A stretch of 64,000 bases of DNA from contig CM055112.1 in assembly GCA_029204225.1 (NCBI GenBank), positions 25,433,922 through 25,497,921 of the forward strand, in the 5' to 3' direction. Shown here piece after piece: positions 11,271-22,355 of this stretch; positions within the stretch are counted from its first letter, which is position 1, and each line of letters begins with the position of its first letter. The notes beneath the pieces were generated by a model. That model searched no databases. It was not told where the DNA came from and saw only the letters and a program-made list of their open reading frames with translations. A program made the position numbers and the translations under genes. Source of the DNA: Diphasiastrum complanatum (taxonomy: Eukaryota; Streptophyta; Lycopodiopsida; Lycopodiales; Lycopodiaceae).

Positions 11271-11810
11271 TGTTAGATTTTGGTCCTCGTCTGTAAAAAG
11301 GCTCATTGAGCAATGAAAATTGACCAATATCACATTTAGTACATTTAGATTGCTCGAGTTTCAACCTCTTATCGATAGAATTGATTTCTACCACACGAGA
11401 TATCCCAAATTTGATGTCACTTGAGATCACTCAATTTTGGCCTTTATCACTCGAGATGGTCCGTTGAGTATAAAAACATGGCTCATTGAGTATAAAAAAA
11501 ACTAATATTACATATAAAACACTAAGTCTGCTCGAGTTTGATAGTAGCTCATCATTAGAATTGGCATCTATCACTTGAGATAACTCAAACTAATGTCTAT
11601 CACTTGATATAGCATAAACTTGATGTCTATCACTTGAGATAGGTCAATCTTAATCTTGTAACTCAAGATTATCCATTGAATGATCAGATTGCGAGAATTT
11701 ATAAGTTGCAACATTCAAATTGCTTGAATTTGACCTCTTATAAGTGAATTTGTCCGCTAACACACAATATAGCTCAAAGTTGATGTCTACTATCAATTGA
11801 GATAGAGGGA
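11271..11810 (+). mobile_element. LTR fragment with ~30 bp internal repeats
   Basis: Begins TGTTAGATTTTGG directly after a polypurine tract, so it is the start of a 3' LTR. It is full of variants of 'tatcacttgagata': three near-perfect ~30 bp units run at about 11565-11652, and looser copies lie at about 11400, 11440 and 11790. The far end is lost where family H sequence begins near 11815. Confidence 0.5.
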
Positions 11811-11812
11811 TT

Positions 11813-11943
11813 TTGGAATTGCGTCTAGGGCTTCACGATCCATTGCCAGAGTATGTGTTAGAGAACTTAAATGATATCATCAAGGATTCTAGAAGAGGAG
11901 AAAGAGGTAGTTCTGGAACTTCGCAAGCAAGCAAGATATCATT
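11813..11943 (+). pseudogene. Family H 3' coding tail, short copy
   Basis: Reads ELRLGLHDPLPEYVLENLND, nearly identical to the 61305-61496 frame (ELRLGLPDPLPEYVLENLND). In both places it lies just before a family H LTR on the same strand, so it is the 3' end of that element's internal region. Function is not recognised. Confidence 0.5.
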
Positions 11944-11944
11944 T

Positions 11945-12207
11945 GTGCAAGTCGTGAGTTTCAAGGAGATTGAGGAAGTGAGTATAACCCTTTATAGGCT
12001 ATGTCTCTAGAGGCCTGGAAAGCCTCTATTAGCTATAGAGGTACGGCTTGGTCGATAGAACATGTCAGGGATCCCCTAGTTAGCTTTGTGTTTGGGACGT
12101 GTACGGCCATTCTCGTAACAGCACGACACTGAACACGTAGTGGTGATGTACCCTGTTATGTTGTTTTTCCCTTAGCTTTGATCCCCTGAGTGGAAAATGC
12201 CATAACA
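11945..12207 (+). mobile_element. Family H LTR, copy 2
   Basis: Plus-strand copy of the ~264 bp LTR, ending TGGAAAATGCCATAACA at 12207. It follows the family H coding tail and is followed at once by repeat R rather than by a primer site. This is therefore a 3' LTR whose outer flank is R. Confidence 0.65.
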
Positions 12208-13595
12208 AACTAAATGCACAAGAATGGACACAATTTGTGCAATTACAAATATCGTGATTCAGTATTCACTAATTTCATAATTTGATTTAATCTATAAAAT
12301 TCATATTCTATATCAATAAAAGTCAGGATTTATTATTTATGATTTAAATTTCATAACTTGGGTAATTAGAAAAGTCGTTGTTCATTATTTACAATTGCAC
12401 TATAAAAAATGTCAAGATTCAGTATCCATAGTTTGACAATTGCACTATACAAAAGTCATGATTGACTACTCACAATTTTGCAATTTTATATTGACAAAGG
12501 CAGTTCACAATAATGGTATTCATCATTTAAGTATACTTGTAATTTTATAATCATTTTTCATAATGATGATATTCACAATTAACATATAGATGATTGAAAA
12601 TGAACATTCATAGTCAAAGTTTTCAAACTTTTTCAAAGATTTATGATCATTATTCAGAATATCACGATAAGTATTCACAACATCACGACCAATATTCACA
12701 ATTTTACGATCAGTATTAACAGTTTCGTGACAAGCTCTACCAACAAATAATAAACCATGAGAAAGGAGTGTTTTAACAAAAGTATGTTGAGAACGTATTT
12801 CTTAAGTGCTTCTAGCTCAATGAGGGTTGAATTACGTAATGCAAAAGTAAAGTGGGTTGGATACCATCTGAGAAAGAGAGACAGAGATAGGGGGGGGGTT
12901 GCCCATGTAGCATTTGAAGTAGATACCAAAGGAGGATTAATTTCATCCCCGAGGACTTCAACTATCATGCTATCATGTGAAACTGTGGTAATGACCATTT
13001 GAACATTATGAGGTACCTTCCTTTAACAACTCTACATACACTTGACGAATTTCATTTTATTCTAGGAGATTGTTCTGGATGCCATCAAGATTGACCTAAA
13101 TTTACTTGCATGGAAATCAAACTGTGAAAAAAAATGTTATGAGAAGTAGATGTCAACCTCAATGCATGGAGTATCAAAGGGTACAATGTCATACATTGTA
13201 GTGGAACATCGCATGGACGTTCTGGAACACTAATTTTTTAAAACTGAAAATTTTATTAAGAAAACCCTTAATACATTAAAAAACACCTGATTAGTAGTAA
13301 CAAGAAAATATACATACTACCTAAAAGAATTTAGAATAAAAACGTTAAAAAATAAAAACAGAATAAATCGTGTTTTTTATTCAAAAATTTCGAAAAAATG
13401 CACATTCCAAAAAACCCCAATGCTGTTTTCAAAAATGCGTTCCAGAACAAGGCCTTGCAATTATTGTGTACATCTATAACTACACAAGTTTGATGATGAA
13501 ATGGATCATGTAGAGTTTGTATGTGAGATGAAGATCCTTTTGATGCTCATACATTGCACTCAAGGCATCAATCTTTTATAGGCCTCTTGTACCTG
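12208..13595 (+). repeat. Dispersed repeat R, copy 1
   Basis: About 1.4 kb, collinear with 59347-60724, and with its later part also at 36240-36640. The first half is AT-rich and built of degenerate short repeats, including 21-bp units at about 12658-12733 ('atcacgaccaatattcacaa' type). The middle has a poly-G run (about 12891-12898). The last part includes 'ggaacatcgcatggacgttc'. There are no conserved open frames; those in it differ between copies. The class of element is unknown. The right edge is where copies 1 and 3 diverge, after 'cctcttgtacctgcacg'. Confidence 0.7.
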
Positions 13596-13727
13596 CACGA
13601 TCAACAATTGCAAGCTCACTAATCACGTGCTTCATTGCTTTCGAAAGAATTATTGAGGGCTCCAATCTAAAGGGGTCAACCAGAGACTTTAGGTCTGCCA
13701 CATGGTCACCCCAATTGAGGGCTAAAG

Positions 13728-13750
13728 ACGTGGTGGCCACAACTATAAAA
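13728..13750 (+). promoter_or_regulatory. Putative core promoter of the zinc-finger gene
   Basis: A TATAAAA box (13744-13750) is preceded by an ACGTGG motif (13728-13733), the core recognised by plant bZIP factors in abscisic-acid and stress promoters. The TATA lies about 450 bp before the CDS start, leaving room for a 5' leader, possibly with an intron as is common in this gene family. Both motifs are short, so the call rests on position. Confidence 0.45.
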
Positions 13751-14202
13751 GGCGGAAACCCTCAAACACATAATTAGTCATCAATTGTGATATGAGATGG
13801 AGCATAGCCGAAGGAATGCGTCATCTATGATACCTGCTCATTGAGCCATTGCAGGAAGGTTTCAGTTTTCTCCTGCTCGCGATTTTCTGTTTTTGCCTTG
13901 TTGTATATCTGCTGTGTCTTGAAAGCTATGGCTATAATGCACCTTCTGTCAATGCTTTGGTAAATATTAAGCATAAATCAAGTTGCAGTTCGTTTCCTTC
14001 AAATTTGTCTACTGTCAAAGATCTTGTTGCAATAAACCTTGCCCTTGTTCGCAGTGCATTGTGTATTCACGTCCAGGAAGACACGTAATTAGCGGTGCCA
14101 GCAAACCTTTTGTTGCTAGGTCCGCGTACACGCCTTCAAAGCGGAACAAGTACCTGTGAAGCAGATGGCTCCCGGAGGGTTGTGTAATTAAGGCGCAATT
14201 AA

Positions 14203-14751
14203 ATGTCTGGGGAAAGTTGGAAGCATGACAATGATGCAAGGTACCACCAGGCTCCTGAAAGGCCTGTTCTTTGTGCGAATAATTGTGGGATTTTTGGGAG
14301 TAAGGACACAATGAACTTGTGCTCAAAGTGTTACACATCCAATTCTGTCATCAGGCGAGACATCAACTTCACTGGAACGAGTTTTGAGGGAACTACCACG
14401 ACGTTAGAAACACCAAACTCCGAATTGACATCCTCCCGGCCGGTTGATTTACCGAGGGAAGGTAGAGACGTAGCTACATTTGCATCACATACTGAGCTTG
14501 CTGACATTGGAAAACCTGCCGCTGGTGTTTCGACAGAAGCTACCGCATCTCACGATCCTAGTCGATGCTTTTCCTCTAGCAAACGCGTTCCATTGTATGG
14601 GCTAATTAAATGTCGATACGAAAATGTATTTTGCTCATTGCACCGATACGCTGAAACGCATCAGTGTACAACTGATTACAAAGCGATTGGGCACGATGCC
14701 ATCACAAAGGCAAATCTTGTAGTCAAGGCTAAAAAGTTAGAGAGAATTTAA
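14203..14751 (+). CDS. A20/AN1 zinc-finger stress-associated protein
   Basis: A 182-codon intronless frame of the usual length for plant A20/AN1 (SAP) proteins, which act in stress responses, partly as ubiquitin binders or ligases. The start is firm: an in-frame TAA directly precedes the ATG. The A20 finger is intact (C24, C28, C40, C43; CANNCGIFGSKDTMNLCSKC). The C-terminal AN1 finger spans about 122-159 (FCSLHRYAETHQCTTDYK) and is followed by the family's typical tail (DAITKANLVVKAKKLERI). Two of eight AN1 zinc ligands are replaced: the second Cys is Ser125 and the fourth is Tyr139; C122, C137, C144, H147, H153 and C155 remain. The middle is low-complexity Ser/Thr-rich. It could be a functional divergent member or a gene in early decay. 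Transposon DNA lies on both sides. Confidence 0.85.
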   Translation: MSGESWKHDNDARYHQAPERPVLCANNCGIFGSKDTMNLCSKCYTSNSVIRRDINFTGTSFEGTTTTLETPNSELTSSRPVDLPREGRDVATFASHTELADIGKPAAGVSTEATASHDPSRCFSSSKRVPLYGLIKCRYENVFCSLHRYAETHQCTTDYKAIGHDAITKANLVVKAKKLERI

Positions 14752-14871
14752 ATGATTGACAGTCGAATATTGCTTAAACAACTTCCTTATTCTACTGAGT
14801 CTTGAGCAATATCTATAGCGGAAATTTTTGGTCACAGATTATCGTATCTCCTCATTGCATTGATGATTTTA
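14752..14871. other. 3' flank of the zinc-finger gene
   Basis: A short unique stretch between the stop codon and the first family G repeat. No clear polyadenylation signal was identified. Confidence 0.3.
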
Positions 14872-16333
<1,462 letters not shown>

Positions 16334-16335
<2 letters not shown>

Positions 16336-17142
16336 TTGAATTTCACACGTGTGGACTGTCCACTACATGTACTTGTGATCTCCTAAGGTGTGTAGATGCA
16401 CCAAGATCAAGACTAGATTGAGATTCAAGATCTATCTTTGATTCTATAGCAAAAACACACTACTACATGCATTCAATCACTTCCAACTCTCACTCACACG
16501 TGTGTGAAGTGTTCCAAAAGTATTCTAAGTAAAAACAAGCTGCTCTCCTCGGGTAGAGAGAGAAAAACCATCAAGAGCTCTCGGGTAGAGAGAGAAAGCT
16601 AGAAATTCAATGACACTCAAAATCCACTCAATCTCAAAATCAATTAGATCCAAAAGGAGGAGTACAATGATACTAATAGATTCATGAGCTACCACTATGC
16701 TTAACTATGATTGGATCACACTTTGCCACCTCTTAATCCTATTGGACCATTGATCCATGCACCTCTAAATTCTATTGGACTATATTCAAGCACACCTCAA
16801 TTTTCTATTGGACCTCACAAGGTTCCACCTCTAAATCCTATTGGACCTCTTAAGCTTCATCAAACAAAAGCATGACACTTGTCTACACTCTAATTGGCAC
16901 AAGTTTGGCTCAATATTGGCATTACAAGTGGAAATGGATAATGTGCCATCTATGCCAAATTTGACCCTATCAACATCCTACACCTAAATGCTTGACTATG
17001 AAATTCTATGAGACCCCTATATCAAACATTTTGATTTACTTTACAATTCTCCACACGTGGGAACATCCTCCACACATGTGAGATTCACTTACAAACTTCT
17101 ATCATAAAAAATACCAAGCTAGATTTTTGCCAATTTCTCACA
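16334..17142 (-). repeat. 3' LTR of element E (809 bp)
   Basis: Starts TGTTGAATTTCACACGTGTG and ends TTTCTCACA on the plus strand. It contains two CACACGTGTG palindromes (about 16344 and 16496), a duplicated 'tcgggtagagagagaaa' (about 16555 and 16583) and four 'ctattggac' motifs spaced about 33-35 bp apart (about 16738-16845). Confidence 0.95.
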
Positions 17143-17151
17143 CTCCTCCTC
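17143..17151 (-). promoter_or_regulatory. Polypurine tract of element E
   Basis: The minus strand reads GAGGAGGAG immediately inside the 3' LTR. This is the plus-strand priming site expected there. Confidence 0.85.
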
Positions 17152-17268
17152 AAAAAATAGCTTGGAAAGGTACTAGATCACTTGAGAAGTTTGTAAATCT
17201 TTTTGAGTGGATCCTTTGGTATGCATAAGAAGTGAAGATCAGCCAAGGGATCCATCATAGCAGCACCC

Positions 17269-19842
17269 TCACCATATCCATGATAAGATCTCTTTGGTAG
17301 AGATCTCTTGCCAATGCCTTTGAAGAGTGCTCCACCAATATGCCATTATTATCATGGGCTTCCTCCATGCTTGATGATGATTTTTGCCTTGAAAGTTCCA
17401 CTTGCATGATGGATGCACCATAAATAGAGAAATCTGAGGCTTCCAAGCCTCATAAGGATCATGGAGATCAAGATCATAAGATGTGAAACAATGATGATTA
17501 TCAAGATTATGCTTTCTAGCTTGACTAGTCCACATACAATGAACTATATCCATGATGGACCTAATCTTGATATCAAAGACTATCTTGATCTTTTCTAGGC
17601 TAGTTACTCTCTCAAGGATGTAAGTGTCCACTTTGGATGCTTCACTTAATCTCAAGAGGAGTTTACAATTTGCCTCAAAACATGTGAAAACATGATTTTC
17701 AAAAAAGTGAGTACCAAGCTCAATCTTGTTCTTACTAGAACCAAGAGTATACTTTTGACAATACAATATCTTGCTTTCAAAAAGTATTGGAAACACATCT
17801 AAGTCAATAATGACAAGAAACATGTCCATACCATAAGCATCATACATAACTAGTATAGCTTTTCTTGAACTTTGAGATCCAAAAAATTCAATGAAGCAGG
17901 ATAGCATTTCAAGCAAAGGAAGAGAAGCATATATGAATGTGTTGTAGTAGATACAACATGAAAGATGCCCCTCTTTGCCATGTAAGGTGAGCCATAAAGA
18001 CTCAGCCATGCATCTTGAAGATCTTCTTGAAGTCATATGAAGAAGAAACTCCTCCTCACACATTGGCCCCATCATAACTTGAATACCTTCAAAAAGGATA
18101 ACTTGTGATGCTTCTTGAGAAGCCTTGATCTCGGCCACTTCCAAGATTGAATCTTCATGCAATATGACATCTCTATTCACCATCACATTTGAAATAGAGA
18201 GTGTAAAGACACTAAAGGCCTCCTTGATGGATGAGTATCCAATCATGATCCATGAGCTTGGATCATCCTTCCTTCTTGTTTCCAAGGGAATATATGCAAA
18301 GCAAGCACTACCAAGTTCACTAAGGTGATCAACCTTAGGCTTCATCTTGAATAAAACTTCATATGGTGCTATTCCTTCAAGAGCTCCAATACTCCTCAAA
18401 GCTTTGATCTTCAATGAGAATTTCTTCTCAACATATGCTTTGAATAATAAGGAATAATCATACACCATAATACTTGAAGAGAGAAAATATGTGCATCTTG
18501 TGTGATCATACTCCTTTGAAATATTGGACATATAAGAAACATCAAGAGAGTTTGCACTCTCACTTGGATCAAATTTGTAGATCCCTTCAAATCTTGATCC
18601 ATATGCAAGGATCTCACCATCCTTCTTAATCACACAATTGTCAATATTGAAATTGACATCAAAGCCACTATCAAGAAGTTGGCCAACACTTAAGATGTTC
18701 TTTGTAAGCTTTGGGACAAAAAGAACATTGTTGAGAAAGAGATCTTTAGAAGATGCAAGCTTCAAGGGAATAATCCCTACTCCTTCAATATTGCACTCAT
18801 GCTTACTTGCAAAGTATATGGTCTTCTTGACTCCATCATAAGGCATAATAGATGAAAAAAAGTGCTTGGAGCCACACATATGTGAAGATGCTCCACTATC
18901 AATATACCATGAGTCATCCTTGTTGAAGGTGGAAGAGGAGAAGCTTGATGCCAAAAGAGAGCCTTCTCCATCACTTGCAATATAGTCTTCTTTCTCATTG
19001 GTGATGTTGGCTTGATTGAGTTGATTCTTCTTCTTGAAGCAATTGGTGGCATAATGGCCTTTCTTGCCACAATAAAAGCACTTGATCATCTTCTTCTTGA
19101 GATTTGAATTAGAAGCATGAGAGGTGTCCTCCTCCTCTCCATCTTGGTCTTTAGCTTTGTCATTAGAGAAATGATGGTGTTGCTTCTTACTCCTCTCTTT
19201 GTGCTTGGCAAATAGAACTTTGCCATCATCATGATTGAGTGATAGCTTGTCCATCCTCAAGAGTTTGTACTCTTGTCTTGATTCTTCAGAAATAAGCACA
19301 CTTTGAAGGGCCTCCAAACTTGGTAGCTCCTCCTTAATAGCATAGGATTGGACAAGGTTGTCATATTCATCTCTCAAGCCATTGAGAATGACTTGGACTA
19401 GCTCACTTTGATTGATTGAGTCACCAATACATGCAAGCTCTCTATGAATATCCTTGACTCTCAAAACATAATTAGATGCACTCTCATCACTCTTTTGACT
19501 ACTTTGGAATATTTGATTTCTAAGAGTGAGGAGCCTAGAGGTGTTCTTAGCCTCATAGATGGACTTGAGACAATCCCAAGCTTCCTTGGATGTAGAACAA
19601 TCACCAATCTCCCTCAATATCTCATTAGAGACATTCATCTTAATGTAGTGGAGAGCCATCCTAGCTCTCTTCTTGTATTTTTGTACTTCTTGAAGGACTT
19701 GAGGCTCCTCCTCAATCCCAAGTACAATGTCCATCACATCTTGGAGTATCAAGATGGACTCCATCCTCAACTTCCATATTGAATAATTGGAAGTAGACAA
19801 TCTCTCACTTGGTTGCAACAAGTATGAACTCATTGAAGTCAT
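17269..19842 (-). CDS. Element E 857-codon gag-protease-X polyprotein
   Basis: A single open frame from ATG 19842. Copia gag occupies about 1-250 (start MTSMSSYLLQPSERLSTSNY), then the CCHC knuckle CFYCGKKGHYATNC near 252-266. The protease DSGASSHM lies near 312 and the linker up to about 425 (LTKNILSVGQLLDSGF). The integrase is reduced to short pieces joined in frame (FKAYVEKKFSLKIKALRS, then APYEVLFKMKPKV and an IPLETRRKDDPSS block), with none of the DDE set complete. RT and RNase H are absent. From about residue 615 to the stop there are some 240 residues with no domain I recognise (CKLLLRLSEASKVDTYI; ending EILSWIW). Related sequence occurs at 10313-11270 and 36811-37175. The gag-PR part could make particles; the 3' part is unexplained. 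Confidence 0.85.
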   Translation of the reverse strand: MTSMSSYLLQPSERLSTSNYSIWKLRMESILILQDVMDIVLGIEEEPQVLQEVQKYKKRARMALHYIKMNVSNEILREIGDCSTSKEAWDCLKSIYEAKNTSRLLTLRNQIFQSSQKSDESASNYVLRVKDIHRELACIGDSINQSELVQVILNGLRDEYDNLVQSYAIKEELPSLEALQSVLISEESRQEYKLLRMDKLSLNHDDGKVLFAKHKERSKKQHHHFSNDKAKDQDGEEEDTSHASNSNLKKKMIKCFYCGKKGHYATNCFKKKNQLNQANITNEKEDYIASDGEGSLLASSFSSSTFNKDDSWYIDSGASSHMCGSKHFFSSIMPYDGVKKTIYFASKHECNIEGVGIIPLKLASSKDLFLNNVLFVPKLTKNILSVGQLLDSGFDVNFNIDNCVIKKDGEILAYGSRFEGIYKFDPSESANSLDVSYMSNISKEYDHTRCTYFLSSSIMVYDYSLLFKAYVEKKFSLKIKALRSIGALEGIAPYEVLFKMKPKVDHLSELGSACFAYIPLETRRKDDPSSWIMIGYSSIKEAFSVFTLSISNVMVNRDVILHEDSILEVAEIKASQEASQVILFEGIQVMMGPMCEEEFLLHMTSRRSSRCMAESLWLTLHGKEGHLSCCIYYNTFIYASLPLLEMLSCFIEFFGSQSSRKAILVMYDAYGMDMFLVIIDLDVFPILFESKILYCQKYTLGSSKNKIELGTHFFENHVFTCFEANCKLLLRLSEASKVDTYILERVTSLEKIKIVFDIKIRSIMDIVHCMWTSQARKHNLDNHHCFTSYDLDLHDPYEAWKPQISLFMVHPSCKWNFQGKNHHQAWRKPMIIMAYWWSTLQRHWQEISTKEILSWIW

Positions 19843-20587
19843 GTAAAGTGGAGATAAATAAAAGTGATGAACAAAAAATGTTGCTTCTCTCTCACTATAG
19901 GATCCAATAATGGTGTGCTACCATCTCCTATGCAAGATCTTGCAACAAACTGTGAGATGATTCTCACTAGCTATCTCAATCTCTCCAAAACTAGATCTAC
20001 TTCACATCAAATGATGGAGTATGGGCAAAGTTAGGATCAAACACTCTTAGCACGTGTGAAATACACTAAGAAACCAAATTTGACTCAAATACAATGATAT
20101 TGCATGAAACAAAATGGCTAAGATCTCAAAACAATGCCTAGATCACATATAGATGAGATTGGTAAGCATTCAACTGTGATTTTGGATCAAACAAGCAATC
20201 TTTTGACCAAACCAAATGTGTCCACCCAGGTCTAGGTGCCCTACCTAACCCTCTTCAAAAGCTTATAACTTTTGATTGGCTCAACCAAATGGAATGAAAC
20301 TGATTGCATCAGAAACTAGACAAAAATAGCTTCAAAACAAGCTATCTAGCAAGATTTTTGGATCAAACATGAAAGAGAACTCCCAAACTGAAATTGGATG
20401 TTCCTCACACGTGTCTGAGCACCTGATTCCGTACAGTACCAGGTCAGACCCAATCAATGTCCTTTTGATCTCTTTTGATCCAAAATTGAACAAGATAGCT
20501 AGGAAAATGGGCCTTGACAATTTCTAGCTCAAGATTGATGAATAGTTTTCACTCAAATGGATCAAAATGCATGGTAATCTTAGGTAG

Positions 20588-20599
20588 GCTCTGATACCA
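20588..20599 (-). promoter_or_regulatory. Primer binding site of element E
   Basis: The minus strand reads TGGTATCAGAGC, directly abutting the 5' LTR at 20600. It is the same initiator tRNA-Met type as in B and C. The leader from here to the gag start (19843-20587) is non-coding and carries two CACGTGTG-type motifs (about 20038 and 20406). Confidence 0.9.
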
Positions 20600-21408
20600 T
20601 GTTGAATTTCACACGTGTGGACTGTCCACTACATGTACTTGTGATCTCCTAAGGTGTGTAGATGCACCAAGATCAAGACTAGATTGAGATTCAAGATCTA
20701 TCTTTGATTCTATAGCAAAAACACACTACTACATGCATTCAATCACTTCCAACTCTCACTCACACGTGTGTGAAGTGTTCCAAAAGTATTCTAAGTAAAA
20801 ACAAGCTGCTCTCCTCGGGTAGAGAGAGAAAAACCATCAAGAGCTCTCGGGTAGAGAGAGAAAGCTAGAAATTCAATGACACTCAAAATCCACTCAATCT
20901 CAAAATCAATTAGATCCAAAAGGAGGAGTACAATGATACTAATAGATTCATGAGCTACCACTATGCTTAACTATGATTGGATCACACTTTGCCACCTCTT
21001 AATCCTATTGGACCATTGATCCATGCACCTCTAAATTCTATTGGACTATATTCAAGCACACCTCAATTTTCTATTGGACCTCACAAGGTTCCACCTCTAA
21101 ATCCTATTGGACCTCTTAAGCTTCATCAAACAAAAGCATGACACTTGTCTACACTCTAATTGGCACAAGTTTGGCTCAATATTGGCATTACAAGTGGAAA
21201 TGGATAATGTGCCATCTATGCCAAATTTGACCCTATCAACATCCTACACCTAAATGCTTGACTATGAAATTCTATGAGACCCCTATATCAAACATTTTGA
21301 TTTACTTTACAATTCTCCACACGTGGGAACATCCTCCACACATGTGAGATTCACTTACAAACTTCTATCATAAAAAATACCAAGCTAGATTTTTGCCAAT
21401 TTCTCACA
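20600..21408 (-). repeat. 5' LTR of element E (809 bp)
   Basis: Same length as the LTR at 16334 and, read side by side, no difference was seen. As the 5' LTR it should hold the element's promoter. Confidence 0.95.
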
Positions 21409-21656
21409 AGAGAGAGAGGGTATCTTTCTTCTCTTCTGATCTTAAATCTCATTCACTCAAGGTTCATAAGGTGGTTCTTTCGGGAGATTGCTTTGGAATG
21501 TGCCATTTTCCACACTCCCTATGATCATGTGTATAACAAGGTATCTATGTAGTGTGTCCATGGCAAGTAAAAAACATTCTCAATGCATGATCGATCCTGT
21601 ATGTGACTTCCTCTTGAGATTTAACTTCTCTAATAGTTATTGAGTCATGAGAGGTG
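21409..21656 (+). mobile_element. Family G copy 1, resumed after element E
   Basis: Continues the interrupted family G unit: a GA remnant, 'gggtatctttcttctcttct', then 'gtataacaaggtatctatgt' and 'gagtcatgagaggtggctt'. The same order is seen at 23463-23690 and 25497-25720. Confidence 0.65.
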
Positions 21657-22270
21657 GCTTCTATTGATTGAAGTCGGCCAAGGAGGCTTGGGACACATTA
21701 GCCTCAACATATGAGACTAAAAGAGTCACTAATCGTTTGTACCTACGCAAGAAGCTGATCACCATGAAAATGGCAGAGGGTGACACGATGTCTATTCATT
21801 TCACAAAGCCACAAGTGCTTATTGAATAGTTTGTTGCGGTTGGATCGGTGGTGAGTGATGAAGAAGCATTCATGATGCTTCTTAACTGCCTTCCAAAGTC
21901 ATTTGATCACTCAACATTAATATTTGGTAGTGTAACACACTAGATGGATCCGTAGTCCATTAGTGTGTTTCTTCTTCTGGAGGAGTTGCATCGCAAGTTT
22001 GGTGATGTAGAACATGCCCTCTTTATAGGTGGCAAGCAAAAATTTCACAAGAAGAAACCGTGGATTATAGTAACGCTAGAGAAAGTTCGAGAAGTATTGA
22101 ATCTTAAAATAGGCAATCTAAGCAGATCATGAAGAAAAGTTTAAGGTGTTATTGTTGCAATGCAAAAGGCCATCGAGCATTTAATTGCAGGAAACGTGTA
22201 GCTGACCTACTGGAAATGGAGAAGATCTTGATGTCGATGGACTTATAAATAAAAAATCAACAAATACTGC
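21657..22270 (+). pseudogene. Family G gag-only relic, copy 1
   Basis: Reads as a copia gag of the UBN2 type: AKEAWDTLASTYETKRVTNR, LYLRKKLITMKMAEGDTMS, then DEEAFMMLLNCLPKSFDHS and LEELHRKFGDVEHALF. In another frame a CCHC knuckle follows (CYCCNAKGHRAFNC). Several in-frame stops and a frameshift kill it. About 85 bp after the knuckle comes a polypurine tract (aaggaggag, 22347-22355) and the next LTR-like unit, so this element family has no protease, integrase or RT. Confidence 0.75.
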
Positions 22271-22355
22271 TACTATTGAAGAATACACAAAAGACTATTT
22301 TCATTAGTTGCTATGATTACTATGATAATAAGCTTAAATATACATTAAGGAGGAG

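Larger units (their letters stand above)
16334..21408 (-). mobile_element. Element E: recent non-autonomous copia insertion
   Basis: Complete LTR retrotransposon on the minus strand, 5075 bp, flanked by AGAGA on both sides (16329-16333 and 21409-21413; weak evidence alone, because the target is a GA repeat). It has two 809-bp LTRs that I read as identical, a tRNA-iMet primer site, a polypurine tract and one 857-codon frame. It lacks RT and RNase H and has a collapsed integrase, so it must have moved with proteins from another copia element. Identical LTRs imply a very recent insertion. It sits inside a family G repeat. Confidence 0.95.

Noticed and set aside
13849-14088. 79-codon frame with a hydrophobic, signal-peptide-like start upstream of the zinc-finger gene
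   Set aside because: No recognisable domain; it lies between the TATA box and the CDS and is more likely 5' leader or intron.
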